Part shown: positions 25,554 to 37,693 of the stretch, one piece after another
Layout of the letters: every line of letters starts with the position of its first letter
Position numbering within the stretch: position 1 is the first letter of the stretch
Assembly (NCBI GenBank): GCA_051294375.1
Contig: CM119266.1
Location: 4,710,573-4,774,572 of the forward strand
Origin: Paraspadella gotoi
Lineage: Eukaryota > Chaetognatha
Length of the DNA stretch: 64,000 bases
Reading direction: 5' to 3'
Translations under genes and position numbers: made by a program
The notes under the pieces: generated by a model
What the model was told of the DNA's origin: nothing
The model's input: only the letters and a program-made list of their open reading frames with translations
The model's database searches: none

Positions 25554-27327
25554 CGAAGCTTTAAGCCAAAGCCGAGAATTTATTCGTCTCACGTTCGTCC
25601 CTTCTCTTTTTTCTTTTTTTAACCGACGAGAATTTTCGAATTGGTTCCCCACTCCAATTTGATTTATTTTACCCCCTCCCCCCACGTTGTTTTTGAGTAA
25701 CGAATGGCACCTTTTTAACAATGAATAGAAAAACCAAAAAAAAAAAAAGTTTCCAGGATGCTCGTGATAATCTCGGGTTTTTTTGTTTGTTTTATTAGAA
25801 TTTCCTTTTAGAAATAACCATATTTCCTGTCCGTTTGCTCCCCCCGTTTTTTTTTCATTCTGGTACCCAACGTAGGATCAGAGACGCGTACAAAGTCCTT
25901 TCCACCTAAAAAGAAAAAAACAATTTTCAAATTTCTCTTTACTGTCCCTGATTAGAACCTTAATCGTTCGAGTAACAAACAAGTAGCAGATTTTAGATTA
26001 GCGACGTTCTCAGTGAAAAAATTAGCGACTAGTTGCCCCAAAATTTCGTCACGCAGCAGAACTACTAATACTCTCGATTTCAGTCTTTAAAAAAAACACC
26101 TTTGATTAAAAACCAAAAAGGCTTTTCTAGTTTCGCCTTAGTCTATAAGAGAACCCTACCAAGTCCAGTGGACTCGAATTATAATTCGCGGGGTGTTTAC
26201 TTGATCTTCACAAGGCAAGCTGTGGAGCAATCTTGACTTGATTTACGAATTCTGGTAATATATTTTTCAAAAAAAAAAATAACTTTATGAGCATTCCATA
26301 GTCTTATCATTCCCGCTTAGTTATTAAAAATTAATTTGCATCAATTCGTTTATCATCTAAACCTTGTTTGCGAAACTTTCTTATACGAGTCAAGAATAAG
26401 GGGAATGCTTATTTTGGAATGTATTATTAATTTATTACAAGCCCTTTTTTTATTTAGAAATAAATTTTGAATTGGAAAAAAATCGTGGGATATAGGAAAT
26501 GTATATCGGCTTGTCAGTTAAATATTTAAATCAATTTTGACCATAGCCCATCGTACAAACCATATAAAATGTAGAGATATTAGACTCATTAAAAAAAAAA
26601 AAAATTCCAAATGCGGCACATTCTCTGCATCAATTTTTTGGCGGACTTCTTTCGCGAATTTTATTTAATTAATCAATTTCAAAATGGCTAAGTTTAGTAA
26701 ATTAAACCACAATAATCTTAGTTAATTTAACAATCTAATGGTAATGCAAAGAAACCTGCTATTACATTTACACTTGTTTAACAATATTACCTTATGGCAC
26801 ATATTGAAGGACCATGGTTAACCAATTATTGAAACGAAATTAGTCAGTCGTTCAATAGTTACCCATCAATGTGTGTTCGTTTATGAATGAAACTTTATCT
26901 ATATCTAAATCTTTATTTCGAAATGGTCGTTAGTTGCTAGAATGAAAATTGTCCGAGTTCACAGTCAACATGTTATTCTACTTTATTGCTTAAATAAACC
27001 GAATCTGACTTCTTCATGCGCTACATTTTTTTTCATGATTATCTCATGATATGGCAAAAGATACCCATCAATTGAAGCTAAACCGAATGATTTATATCTC
27101 CTATTCATCTTTTTAATTTTAACAAAAATTTTAAAAATTGAAAACCATTTTTAATCAACGTATTATAAACTGTAAAAAAGTAGGAAAAATTAACTGTAAC
27201 AAACATTTAACCACTAGACAAGTACAATTTCCACTCCAAGGGCAGGCGCATAAAAAAATTATCGGTAAAATTGCACATTCACTGCTAAGGATCTACCCGG
27301 TCGGTGATTTTTTATCTACCAAAAACA
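25554..27327. other. intergenic region between convergent IPO4 and HSD17B4
   Basis: AT-rich DNA holding both 3' UTRs. No reading frame of note. Two adjacent perfect palindromes, GTCCAGTGGAC and CGAATTATAATTCG, lie at about 26163-26190. I see nothing else. Confidence 0.6.
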
Positions 27328-30300
27328 TCACAGCTTGGATTTGATCAGTTTTTCTTCCTTGACGTCTTTTCCTGAAAAAGGAGTTTTGTGACTAAACAAT
27401 CGAACATATAAATTTAAACTGAAGATTAAAATGTATAATTCTTACTCATTATGTCAACATAAGCTCCAATGATCACGTTTTGGTTCATTTCTTTGCAAGA
27501 AGTTTCGAAATGAACGCGAGTCATTCCTTGATTCATCTGAAAGGCAAATTTTATCGAAGCTCAGAAACTGCAAGAAAATAATTCGCGTAATAAGAAAAAT
27601 AAATTTGCAAGAGAGCAGTTTCCGTCATTCCGAATTCCATTGGCACCTGTTCTTTCCACATTCTCGTGACTAGAGTTTGACCGGGATAAAAGGGTTTGCT
27701 GAATCTCGCTCTCACGTCGCCAACGAAATGCGTCTCGTCATTGGCGAACGTTTTGATCACGTGACGAAGAGAAAAGGCGAAGCTGAAAGGAGAAATCACG
27801 TGGTTATCGATAACTGTCTCTCTCTCTATCTTAATTCCCTACCTGCATAATCCGTGCAGAATGGGGCGATTAAAACCAAGAACGGCGGCGGCCGTGGAAT
27901 CAACATGAAGTGGGTTAGAGTCGCCGCTGAGTCGATAGAGGGCGGCCTGTCCCGACGGAACCCTCTCTTCAACGACGGCGTCGGGCGTCGACGAAGGCTT
28001 CGGAAAAGGTTTCTGTTTTTTTTTTTCAGAGGGAGTGAGTGAAAAGATCTCTTTTAACCAATCTCCTTTTCGTATTTGTTTGTATGTCTGTCTCTCTCTT
28101 TTCGTCTCTATCTCTCTCGTCACTAAATCCCCGACCCCTCACCGGCAAAACTTCCGAGTCCCGCCTTCCACCGAATCCTCCGTAACCGACGGCGAAGATG
28201 ACGAATTGTCCGGTCGTCACGAGTCGATCCCTTTCGTCGAAAGTGTCCACGCGGAGGACGATGACCGCGCCGGAGCCTGGGGAGATTAAATAGGGGGGAG
28301 AATAGTGAGGAGAGGAAAGGGAAAAAAAGAGGAAAAAGAGATGAGGAGAGAAGAAAAATGAAAGAAAAAACGATTTTTTTTAAAAATTCACAACTCCACA
28401 GCAAGCTTTATCAAGTTCATCCACAACCCCATATCACCTTTATCAAGCACGTCTTCCACAACTCCTTCGTTCCTAACGACGCCGCTGATAGGAAAAGGCG
28501 CCTTGTTCACGATCCTCTGTTCTCCGTGAAGGATCCTGTAAGGATCGACTCCGGCGTCGGTCAGTCTGTCCATCAGTTGACGCAACATGTGAATCTGTGG
28601 CACGACGGAAAAGGAAGGGAAGGCGGCGAAGGAGTCCGAATTCTCGTACAAAAACCTTTAATTTAAGAAAAAGTGAAACAAATTGTAAAATTTATATTTT
28701 TTGTTAAAAACAAGTATTTTTAAATGATTTTTCAAAAGCCGCCATAACCGAGTTCGGCGAAAGTAAAATTTAGCCGGTAAAATTTTACTTTCTATATTTA
28801 GTAAGAAAAGACGATATGCGGTAATTCTGTCTTTTTTTGGGACACCTTCGTCTTTAACACTCGATGTTAACCTATGCGGATATTTCATCTTTCTCATACG
28901 AATACCAACTCCATCGTCACCTAAATTCGTCAGCGTCATCCAACTTGGCTCCGACTCCGAGTGCATAAAGAATCAAATCTTTCGAGTCGATTTGGAATTT
29001 CGTCGCTTCAAATTTTATGCCTTTGAGGTCGGAGAGAGTTGACGAGGAATTGGACGAGGCGTTGGCGTCGGCGTTGTCTTCGGGTGATGAGCTTTCCGAA
29101 GACTTTTCCAACATGGGCATCAAGCGGGCTTGGAAAAAAACAAAAAACAGGACCGTAGTTAGATTCAATCATGTTTCCTTCTTTCTTTCAGTCATTCTTT
29201 TTATCTATCGTTATTTAGCTTTTAATTCATCTTTTTTCTCTTTAAATTTTTTCTCATTCTTTCAATCATGTTTTTTTTATTTCATTCATTCCTTTTATTT
29301 CTTTTCTCTTTTATATTGTCTCCATCACTCTTATACATTTTTTGATACATCTTATCTTTCTTTTTTTCTTTTTCCTCCTCTCTTTTATTCATCCATAGTT
29401 TGAAGGAAGATAGTTGCGATGTGGGAGAAGAATGTCAAACCTGTCGCCTCGTGAATGCTCCCCACATTGAGGGCGTTGGTGTAATCGTTTATCTCATCCC
29501 ATCTCCGCTTCACGTCTTCCGCGGAGAAAGATCTCCCGACGCCGTCGGCCAAAACGACGCCGGGACTTTGCTGCAGTCGAACGGCGCCGGCCCAACCGCC
29601 GCCGACTTCGAAGATGGCGCCGGTGACGTCGCAAGTGTCGTGGCAGAGGAAGGAGACGAGCGGGGAGACGAGTTCGGGCTGAGAGGGGGGGGGAATGAGG
29701 AGAGAGGAGATATGACAGAGAGAGAGAAAGACGAGAGAGACATAAAGAGAGAAAAAAGAGAGAGAGAATAAGAGATAGACAGAAAGAAAGAGGGAGGGGA
29801 GAGAAAACTAGAATTCTATTTCTATTTGGACCTAAAGTTTAGGCACAATTAGAACATTAGGCCATAAAAAGTTGAAAAAATAGGGGGAAGGGAAGGAGGG
29901 AGAGAGACAGAGTGGCGACAGACGCGGGAGACCGACGAGAAAAAGACAGGAGAGAGAGAGAGACACCTTGATAACGCTCAAAATCTCCTCGGGCATCAAG
30001 TTTTCCGTCATTCTCGAAGCGGCGATGGGAGCGATTGTGTTCACGTTGATGTTGTACTTGGCGCCTTCTATGGCCAAACTATTGGCGAGACCCAACTGCG
30101 CCATCTTCGCCGCAGAGTAATTGGCTTGACCGCGGTTGCCATAGAGACCGGACGCGCTGGCTGAGAGTCGAAGCGAATGCGGGTTCTTTCACTCGTTTTA
30201 TCTAGCTATTTATCAATAAGTGATTAATAATCCCTCTAACCAGTCATAACGATCCTTCCGTAATTCTGTTTCATCATCACCGTCCACGCGGCCTTCGTCG

Positions 30301-31137
30301 TCCGCCACACCCCCTTCACGTGCACAGCCTGCACGCGCTCCCAATCTTCGTCGCTCATCCGCCCGAAGGTTCGGTCCCTCAGGATGCCCGCGTTGTTGAC
30401 GAGAACGTCGAGGCGGCCGAAAACGCCGAGGGCCGTGTCGACGATGGCGGCGCCGTCCTCGACCGAATTGTAATCGGCGACGGCCTGGGATGAGAGGGAG
30501 CTCCTCAATTTAATTTGCACATTTTCGTGTTTGGATTATGAATTAAGAACTTATATTAACTATAAGGTTTTGTTTTTTTTTTCCGTTGGAAAATAATTAT
30601 GTTCGTTTGTGGTTCAATTAACAGATGAATATTTAATAATCCAATAATCATGATATCTCAAGTATACTTTCAATCTAACTGGCTACGTCTATTACCAAGG
30701 CAGTTAATAAATCTTCTTAAAATGTAAATTCATCTTTACCCTCTGTATTCTGTAATATAAAAATCGTCAAATATCAAAATAAAAATTTGTTTTGACCCTG
30801 ATTCAAGACATGCTTGCTATTACAAAATACTAACACAAAAAGAATACAATCAAGACCCGCGCCGACTAATTTTCTTTACTCCTTGTCATCAATGCTGTGG
30901 AACAAGAGTTTTCCTCACCCTTCCTCCGGCGCGTTTAATCTCGTCCACGACGCCGTCCGCCGGCGACGAGGATTTCCCTTCTCCGCCGGCGCCCCCGCCC
31001 AAATCGTTGACGACGACCATGGCGCCCCTTGAGGCGAATTCCAACGCGTGGGCGCGGCCGAGACCTCCCCCGGCGCCCGTCACCACCACCACGCGTCCGT
31101 CGAAACCGAGCAACGCCTTCATGGCCGCGTTACGCAT
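27328..31137 (-). CDS. HSD17B4: peroxisomal multifunctional enzyme type 2 (D-bifunctional protein), without SCP2 domain
   Basis: Eleven exons: 30919-31137, 30241-30484, 29967-30160, 29441-29678, 28921-29128, 28438-28655, 28143-28276, 27843-28012, 27647-27782, 27446-27536 and 27328-27371; phases agree, about 631 residues. The N-terminal short-chain dehydrogenase has [12 protein letters not shown], the NNAGILRD motif and the catalytic YSAAK. The hydratase-2 half follows, with [40 protein letters not shown], the hot-dog hydratase signature, and PILHGLC. The protein ends LIKSKL-stop, a canonical PTS1. The enzyme hydrates 2-enoyl-CoA and oxidises the (3R)-hydroxyacyl-CoA in peroxisomal beta-oxidation. 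The SCP2-like domain of the vertebrate protein is absent and the import signal directly follows the hydratase, as reported for some invertebrate forms. Confidence 0.95.
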
Positions 31138-31523
31138 CGCGAGTTTTCAGCGAGAGGATCGAGGACTCGTGGTCCGAATTATCATTATACCTGAGCTAAG
31201 AGTTTGTTTTTTTGAGTGAAGAAAAAAAGGATGCAACGGACAAAAGTACATCTATGTATATTCGCTTTTTAAAAATAATAATATTGACTAAGAAATCACT
31301 CGAATGAGATTTAATAATAAGCGATTCGGGGAATGTAGGAAGAGATGACAAAACGAAAAATGACAAAACAAATTTTAAGGTCGAATCGGTCGGGTCAATT
31401 ATTTTTTTGAAGCTTTTTTGTTTTTAGTACTGAATCGTGAAAACAACGTTGACCTTTTTTTGAAATTTTAATAAAAACGAATAAAGATTTCATCACTTTA
31501 TGAACTGTTTGTTTTGTTTAGTG

Positions 31524-31529
31524 TTTATT
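31524..31529 (-). promoter_or_regulatory. polyadenylation signal of RPN2
   Basis: AATAAA on the minus strand starts 22 bases past the RPN2 stop codon, giving a very short 3' UTR if used. Confidence 0.5.
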
Positions 31530-31551
31530 ACTTCAAGCGAGAGTTTCCAAC

Positions 31552-34500
31552 TCATTTTCTCTTCGTTTCGGCGATGGAGGCCAGCAGTCGGTTGCCCGAC
31601 AAAAAGAGCACGACCGACAAAGCGCCGAGGTACTTGAGCGTCGCGAACATGTCCAAGCACGTCCAGTAGAGGTACATCAACAGCAAGACTCCTCCCAAAG
31701 TCCCGTGGAACAAAAGGACGTGGATGATGCTAAGAAGAAATCAAAATTATATAAAAATGGGATATCAAACTATTCATTCAATAAACAAGGTATCTTGTCT
31801 CCTAATACAGCAAGACCCTGAAAACTTTTCAACTGGAGTCAAGTTTTTAAGATAATGTCATATGATGTTAAATATTTATTATATCGTTATCTTCTTTTCT
31901 CCATACTTTCTCCCCGAAAGTCCGTCGACGTTGGCGCCGAGCTTTGCCCAGACGATAAGCAGCAGCAGCAGCGGCAGGACGACGAGGGAGGTGAAGGTGA
32001 GAGAGACGGAGCGCGGCGGCCGCTTCTCCGGAACGCGGAACAAGTGGGAGATCTCGGGCTTCTCGACGTACTGGAGGAGAAGAAAGGAAATTAATTGATA
32101 TAATATGTAAGAGAATTGAAGAGTAGAATCGGAGAGAAAAAGTGGGCGCGCCTGAACGAACCTGATTGGCGTGGTCGGTCGTCGGTGTCGGCTCGCCCTG
32201 AAAAGACAGGCGCATCTCGACCAATTCCCAAGCGACGGGGTTGGCGATTAAAGTATCGCCGATTATTAGGGACATCGAATATTTGCCTGAATGAAGAAAA
32301 AGATGACAATTGGTGTCATAAAAATATCTTAGCTATTGTCGTGTCATGTCTAGCCAGGTCAGCGATGACATTCAAACCATGGACTCACCCGAGTGACTCG
32401 CGAATTCCTTGGCCGAAGCGCCGACGTCCATGTCGAACTTGTAGACGCCGCTGCCTGATTCGACGTCGGCGACGAAAAAGACGTCTTTGCCTGTCTCGCG
32501 GTGAGACAGGCGGACGAAAGCCTGATATGTAAAAAGGGAGATATAGTTTAAAACTGGGGAAAAGTATATTGAAAATAAGACAGAAAAAATGTATCTAGAA
32601 ACTTTCATTTGTGTGGGGAAAAAACTATTTTACACTTAATGGCAGTTTTGAGAAGGTCAGCCAGTTTGGAGATAAACTCCTAATAAGTAAAGTCATAATT
32701 AATTATTCACATAATAACTCAAACTACTGAACGATATAAACAAACATCATAAAACCAAAAAACAGGTCAAATAAAAAAACAGAACAAACTCATGACACTC
32801 GGAATAATTTACTACTACATGCAAATGAGATCGATGTAATAAAAATAATGACCTGATGAACGAGCAGCGAATCAGAGGAAGGATCGTTGACGTCCTTGAG
32901 CGAAAACTTCATTATGACTTTTTGTTGGGAATCGACCTCCAGCATCGTGGGAACCTTTTTAATCCAATCATCGATTACATTTATCCATGTTATCCAAAAA
33001 ATGTCTCATGTCTAAAGACGAAAGGGATTTCTCACTTTGTTTGGGTATTGGACGCGCGTGGTCTTGGGAGCCACGGACTGATCTCGATCCGCGATTCCGA
33101 TCTCAACGTTTTCCACGCTGACTTCGGTTATGACCTTGAAATGGAATCAAGGTCAAAATATGAGATTGTAAACATTTTTTAAAAAGAAAATTAGAAGAGA
33201 AGGGGGGCAAAAACAAAACAATGATATATTCATTAAATTAATTTTAAAATATTTTTTTTATTAACTAACTGTATAAATAAAATAAAATAATATTTAACTT
33301 GTGGCGGATTCCGCAAAGTGGCTTCGCCACAAACTATACTCTTTTTAATCTAGTTAAAACTAACTAAACAATAAATCATGTAACTTTGGATATTCTCACC
33401 GTGAGGTCAACGAGGGCGCCCTTGTTCCCGATGAGCAGCACGCCCTCTTTCGGCTCTTTTGCTTCGACGGAGACGGTGAGGACGTAGAAGCCTCGTTTGG
33501 CGTCGTCGCCGGCGGAGGAGAAGTCCAGCTCGTAGAGAGTCTCGTCGGAGGTCGAGGACATTGAGATCTGGAGGAGGGAGAGGAAGACAAACGCTTCAGA
33601 ATCTCTCTCTCTCTCTCTCTCTTCTACGTAAATCGCAATCTTACGGCGCCAACGATGGTGCGGCGTCTCCCTTTTTGACGAGCGAATCGGCGACGACCCT
33701 GACGTCGCCCAGTGACGCCCCCATGAGGTCGGTGGCGCTGACGACGACGCGACGGTTGGAGGTCGGGATGGCGACGGGAGAAAAGCGACGAACCACAACG
33801 GTTTCATAAAACTGTCGGGGGGGGGAAGGAGGGGCAAGAAAAACGTTTCAAGTGAAAGAGAGGACAGAATGGGGAGTCAATCTTTAAGAGAGTGGCTTGT
33901 CCTCACACTTAACAACATCTTATAGTGATATGAGTAGTTTATTATTAGTAGTATTACTATTATTAGTGTATTAGTAGTATTATTAGTGATATAAGGTGAC
34001 TCCAAGTTGACGGTATTGGTGGAGTAATTGTAAAGCAAGAGTAAACCCCGAAAAAGAAAACAACAACAACAACTTACAATACAAAACTCTTAAATCCTCA
34101 CTCGTTGGAATTGAGCGTCTTAATGACGGCGACCATCCAGGCGGCGCTCTTCACGTGGTGGACGTTCTTTCGGCTGACGAAATAGTTGACCATCTTGACG
34201 ACCTTGTCCGCCGGAGCGACCGAGTCGGCGCCGGCGACTGAGGCGAGACGAAAGGCTCCGTCGACGACGACGGCAGAGGTGTAGAGGCCGCCTTCGAACT
34301 GCAGGAGTCGCCCGTCCACTTCGTCCGCTTGTTCCATCGCGTCTTCGATGCGGTCGTAAAAGCGCTTCACGTCTTGCGAGGCTGAAGGATTGAGAGAAGG
34401 CGTCGTTTAAATCTTAATCCGTTCACATTCAAATCTAAATCTTAATTCACCTCCGACGGAGGCGGCGACGTGAAATCCATATCCCATCGCCAGGATGCCG

Positions 34501-36427
34501 TCGTCCTTCTTCAGCAGCGCCGACAGCGCCGACAACGCCGAGGCGCCGTCGAACTTGCGGCCGAGAGACGTGGCGGCGCTGACGGCGTGGAACAGAGCGG
34601 TCACAGTCGACGGAGAAGTAATGGAGTCGGAGAGAAGCGACGCCGCCGAGTCGGAGATGTCGAGTTGACAACGAAGCATCGAAGCTGCGAAGAGAGAGAG
34701 AGAGAAAGTGTCCAATTAGGTATTTCAACCTTCGCATCGCATCCACCAACCTGCGCTGGCGGCGTGGTAGATGGACTCCAAGTTATCCTGACTCAGTTGA
34801 GATTTAATTCGCCCGCAGACGGCGTCCTTTGCTTCCACGGCGGCGCCTAGAGTATGAAGACCTTTGACGGCATGATGCAAGGTGGCGCCGTCCGACGCAG
34901 AGTCGAGGGCGGACTTGAGAGAGTAAACGGAATATATAAAAAACGCTATTAAACTGCAAATGAGAAATACTGCGGCGTAAAAAAAAGAAGACGCTATGTA
35001 TTTTTAAATACACCATTATTTCTTTTTTAAATTTGAGAAAATATATATAAAAAGTATAGCTCTTTTAAAGAGCTGTTGATTGGTGCAAGAAAAATTTGAA
35101 TTGGTTCAGGCAGAAGAATATAGCAAGATTTTAAAGTCAGAGTCTCAAAACAGAATTAGGAAAAAATGATTTCCAAAGGTTAATATTGATGACACTTCTT
35201 TTTCTGACTGATGTTTACAATATAGAATTAACAAAATCGTAATGGAATTAAACATATAAAAGGGTTAGCAATAAATTTTGTTACTTTTTTATAAAAATAT
35301 TTTTTAATTGCTGCCAAATATAGCATTTTAATACTAAATATTGTATTAAACCTTTCTTTTTGTTGTTTGTTTTAGATTTAAGTGAAACAAAATTTTCGTG
35401 AAACAACAATTTAATTTTATTTTAAATAAAATTGGACACATTTCGGCTCAGATTTTGAGCCTTCATCAGCATTTAAAAACCACAAATAATTTTAAAAACA
35501 ATCAATTTTTAAAAAATTATATCAAAATTAAAATAATTTTATAATGAAAAAAAATAATTTTAATATAATTGTAAGAATTTATATTAGTCTGCTTTAATAC
35601 GAGATGCATAAGGACAAAAATTTTAATCTGAAAAAGCTTTGAAATTAACCTTGGGTAAGTTATCACTCGACTGCTTTTTTTTTTCAAAGATTGTTTTTTT
35701 TTCTATATAGTTTTCATACTTATTTTGAAACTGGTTGACACCTATCCTTACAGATATTTATTGCTGAATTTGTTCAGCTAATTTCATATTATAAACATAT
35801 TATAATAAAAAAAAATTAAAGATTCTTCACGATTAAAATTAATTTATTCTCGTCAGATGTTTTGTACCAATCGACTTTGACGTCCTATAACTTTCTGACG
35901 CTTTGATCGATTTTAATTGGACCTAGACCAATCGCTTTATCTTTCAATAAGCTTTGTTTTATGTTTCTATATCTTAGTAAAATGCATCCATCCAATATAG
36001 TTTTTTCGGTGTGAAAGAAGTGTCTTCTTTTTTTTTGCGCCGCAGTGTATAATAATCTCTATTCGAATTAACCATAAATTACTCTGTTAAACCCTTACTA
36101 TGAAATTGGTACAACCAATATAAAAATTATTCATTTTTTCAATAAACTAGTTGTTTTTACCCGTGACTTTGGACAGGGCTATGCTTGGTAAAGGGCTAAG
36201 CTTGGTAAAGGTCTTCATCCCTCTAACAAGACATTAAAGTATTAGGACCCTGTTTTCCCAATTTAATAAGTAATTAAGTATCAAATCAATTATTAATTTA
36301 AACAAACCTTGAATATCCCGATGAGGCGACTCTGATCGGCGGACGTGAGAAAAGAAGTCGTCGTCACTCCAGTCGTCGTCGTTGTTAACAACGACAACGC
36401 GACGAGTCCAACGAGTAACTCTCTCAT
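31552..36427 (-). CDS. RPN2: ribophorin II, oligosaccharyltransferase subunit (Swp1 family)
   Basis: Twelve exons: 36308-36427, 34751-34913, 34451-34684, 34102-34381, 33645-33811, 33400-33567, 33036-33134, 32853-32954, 32389-32521, 32162-32286, 31907-32070 and 31552-31729; about 643 residues (human 631). A signal peptide (MRELLVGLVALSLLTTTTG) leads the lumenal domain with LQFEGGLYTSAV, ADRDQSVAPKTTRVQYP, QAFVRLSHRETGKDVFFVAD and SLIIGDTLIANP; then FRVPEKRPP precedes three membrane segments (LVVLPLLLLLIVWAKLGANV, IIHVLLFHGTLGG..LYWT, YLGALSVVLFLSGN). RPN2 is a structural subunit of the ER oligosaccharyltransferase that N-glycosylates nascent proteins. Canonical splicing into and out of exon 33645-33811 breaks the frame by one base each time, although the protein reads on perfectly if one G is kept; see findings. 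Confidence 0.93.
32800..32840 (+). repeat. dispersed hairpin repeat, family 1 (half copy)
   Basis: TTTACTACTACATGCAAATGAGATCGATG matches the left part of the copy near position 170-200. It lies in the RPN2 intron just below exon 32853-32954's 3' edge. Confidence 0.45.
35430..35480 (-). ncRNA. hammerhead-ribozyme-like motif, copy A
   Basis: On the minus strand: CTGATGA (35469-35463), one A, then GGCTC (35461-35457) able to pair with GAGCC (35449-35445), then GAAA (35444-35441) and a GTC (35437-35435) that would be the cleavage site, followed by C-A able to pair with the T-G just before CTGATGA. These are the three conserved boxes of a type I hammerhead in the right order. The extra A between the first box and stem II, and a weak stem III, lower the certainty. 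It lies in RPN2 intron 1. Such motifs are known in Penelope-like elements and retrozymes. Confidence 0.5.
36102..36140 (-). repeat. dispersed repeat, family 2
   Basis: Reverse complement reads AATGAATAATTTTTATATTG + GTTGTACCAATTT, matching the copies at 1240-1280 and 22711-22750. Confidence 0.6.
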
Positions 36428-37693
36428 TTTAATGTCCTTTTAATTAAGTCCAAAAAAGTTAACTAATTTTGTTTTTTTAAAAAAGAGAAGATTCTCCCTG
36501 AAATCGTTCAAGGTTATCAAAAAACTATCATAAAATTTTAAATTTGTCGACCTATCGGCTTTTTTTGTTTATTATAACGAAGTAAAAAAGAAAAACTTTT
36601 CCAACTCTGGACTACAATAAATGAAACGGTTTTTAACGGGCGCAATGCTAGGTCTCGAGAAGGCTTATGGTGTAAGTATAACAGCGGACTAGTGCTAATA
36701 TCGAGAGATAGATCGAAGTTTAAAGGCGATGAGAAAAGTTTTAAGGAGGAACCAAGTTTTCTCTTTCTTCCGTCAAGAGAAAAAAAAAGTCGGTTTTTTA
36801 GTTGCGCCGCGAGTACTCGTGGAGCAACTCTATAAGCCACTTTTCGGTCGGTCAGTCTTAACTTGCCTATAGTTTGTTACTCATTTGTTAAAAATCAAAT
36901 CTAAGCAACTACTGGCGCCTTTTGTTTTTAAAGAAATCTTAAAAACTATAAAAAATAAATGACATAAGTAAAAAGAAAAGTAATGCACCTTGGAATAACC
37001 GTTCCTTGATTTTTAAAGAAAGTTCGACTATTTTTCTCAGAAAATAAAAACTTGGCGGGTTATAGTCAGATAGAGATCGATTCATAATTTCATTGTACAA
37101 ATGACCCATAGGAAAACTAAGAAGTACGTTATGTGAGTAACTACTAAGTTTAAAGATTGCCAAAACGAAAAGCAGACCAGTGCTCTTTCTTTCTCTCTCA
37201 AGGTGCACAGGGAACTGAAAAAGTTTTCAGGGTGAGATTTCAAATTTGGGAATCCCATTTTTTTTTTAAAAACCAAGTCCAAGAAGAGATTTATCAAAAT
37301 TATTTTTTTTTTTTAGTCGAAGGCGTCACAAACTAAGGTCACAAATATTTTAAACGGTATGAAGACACTTTTCGGAAAATACGACCAAAAAAAAAAACAA
37401 ACCAAAGAAATTCGTCAAACAAATAACAAGATACTCGCAAATTCGATATACATGTATATTTTTAAGAATCTGTATGGCTGACGTCATTTTTCAGGCACAA
37501 GCGGGTATAAAATTTAAAAAAAGGGGGGAAATTAAGAATAAACTAGAAGCCTTTATTGGCTAAACGTCATTTCGAAAGCGTTTGTTATCCCTCGCAATGA
37601 AACAACCCCATTTCCCAAACTAATTTCAACAACCACCGAAAAAAAAGGTCTAACGACGATTATGTTTAAATGGCGCGCGTAGCGGCGCCGGGT
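36428..37693. other. intergenic region upstream of RPN2 and downstream of GABPA
   Basis: AT-rich sequence with short open frames on the minus strand that look random. It should contain the RPN2 promoter and the GABPA 3' UTR. I see no further gene. Confidence 0.55.

Noticed and set aside
32843-32870. CTGATGAACGAGCAGCGAATC as a further hammerhead core
   Set aside because: It lies across the 3' edge of an RPN2 exon and lacks a paired stem II and GAAA box.
33376-33837. 153-codon minus-strand frame that reads through an RPN2 intron
   Set aside because: Its first half is out of frame with the ribophorin protein sequence and crosses a (GA)n intron; intron retention would give a nonsense segment.
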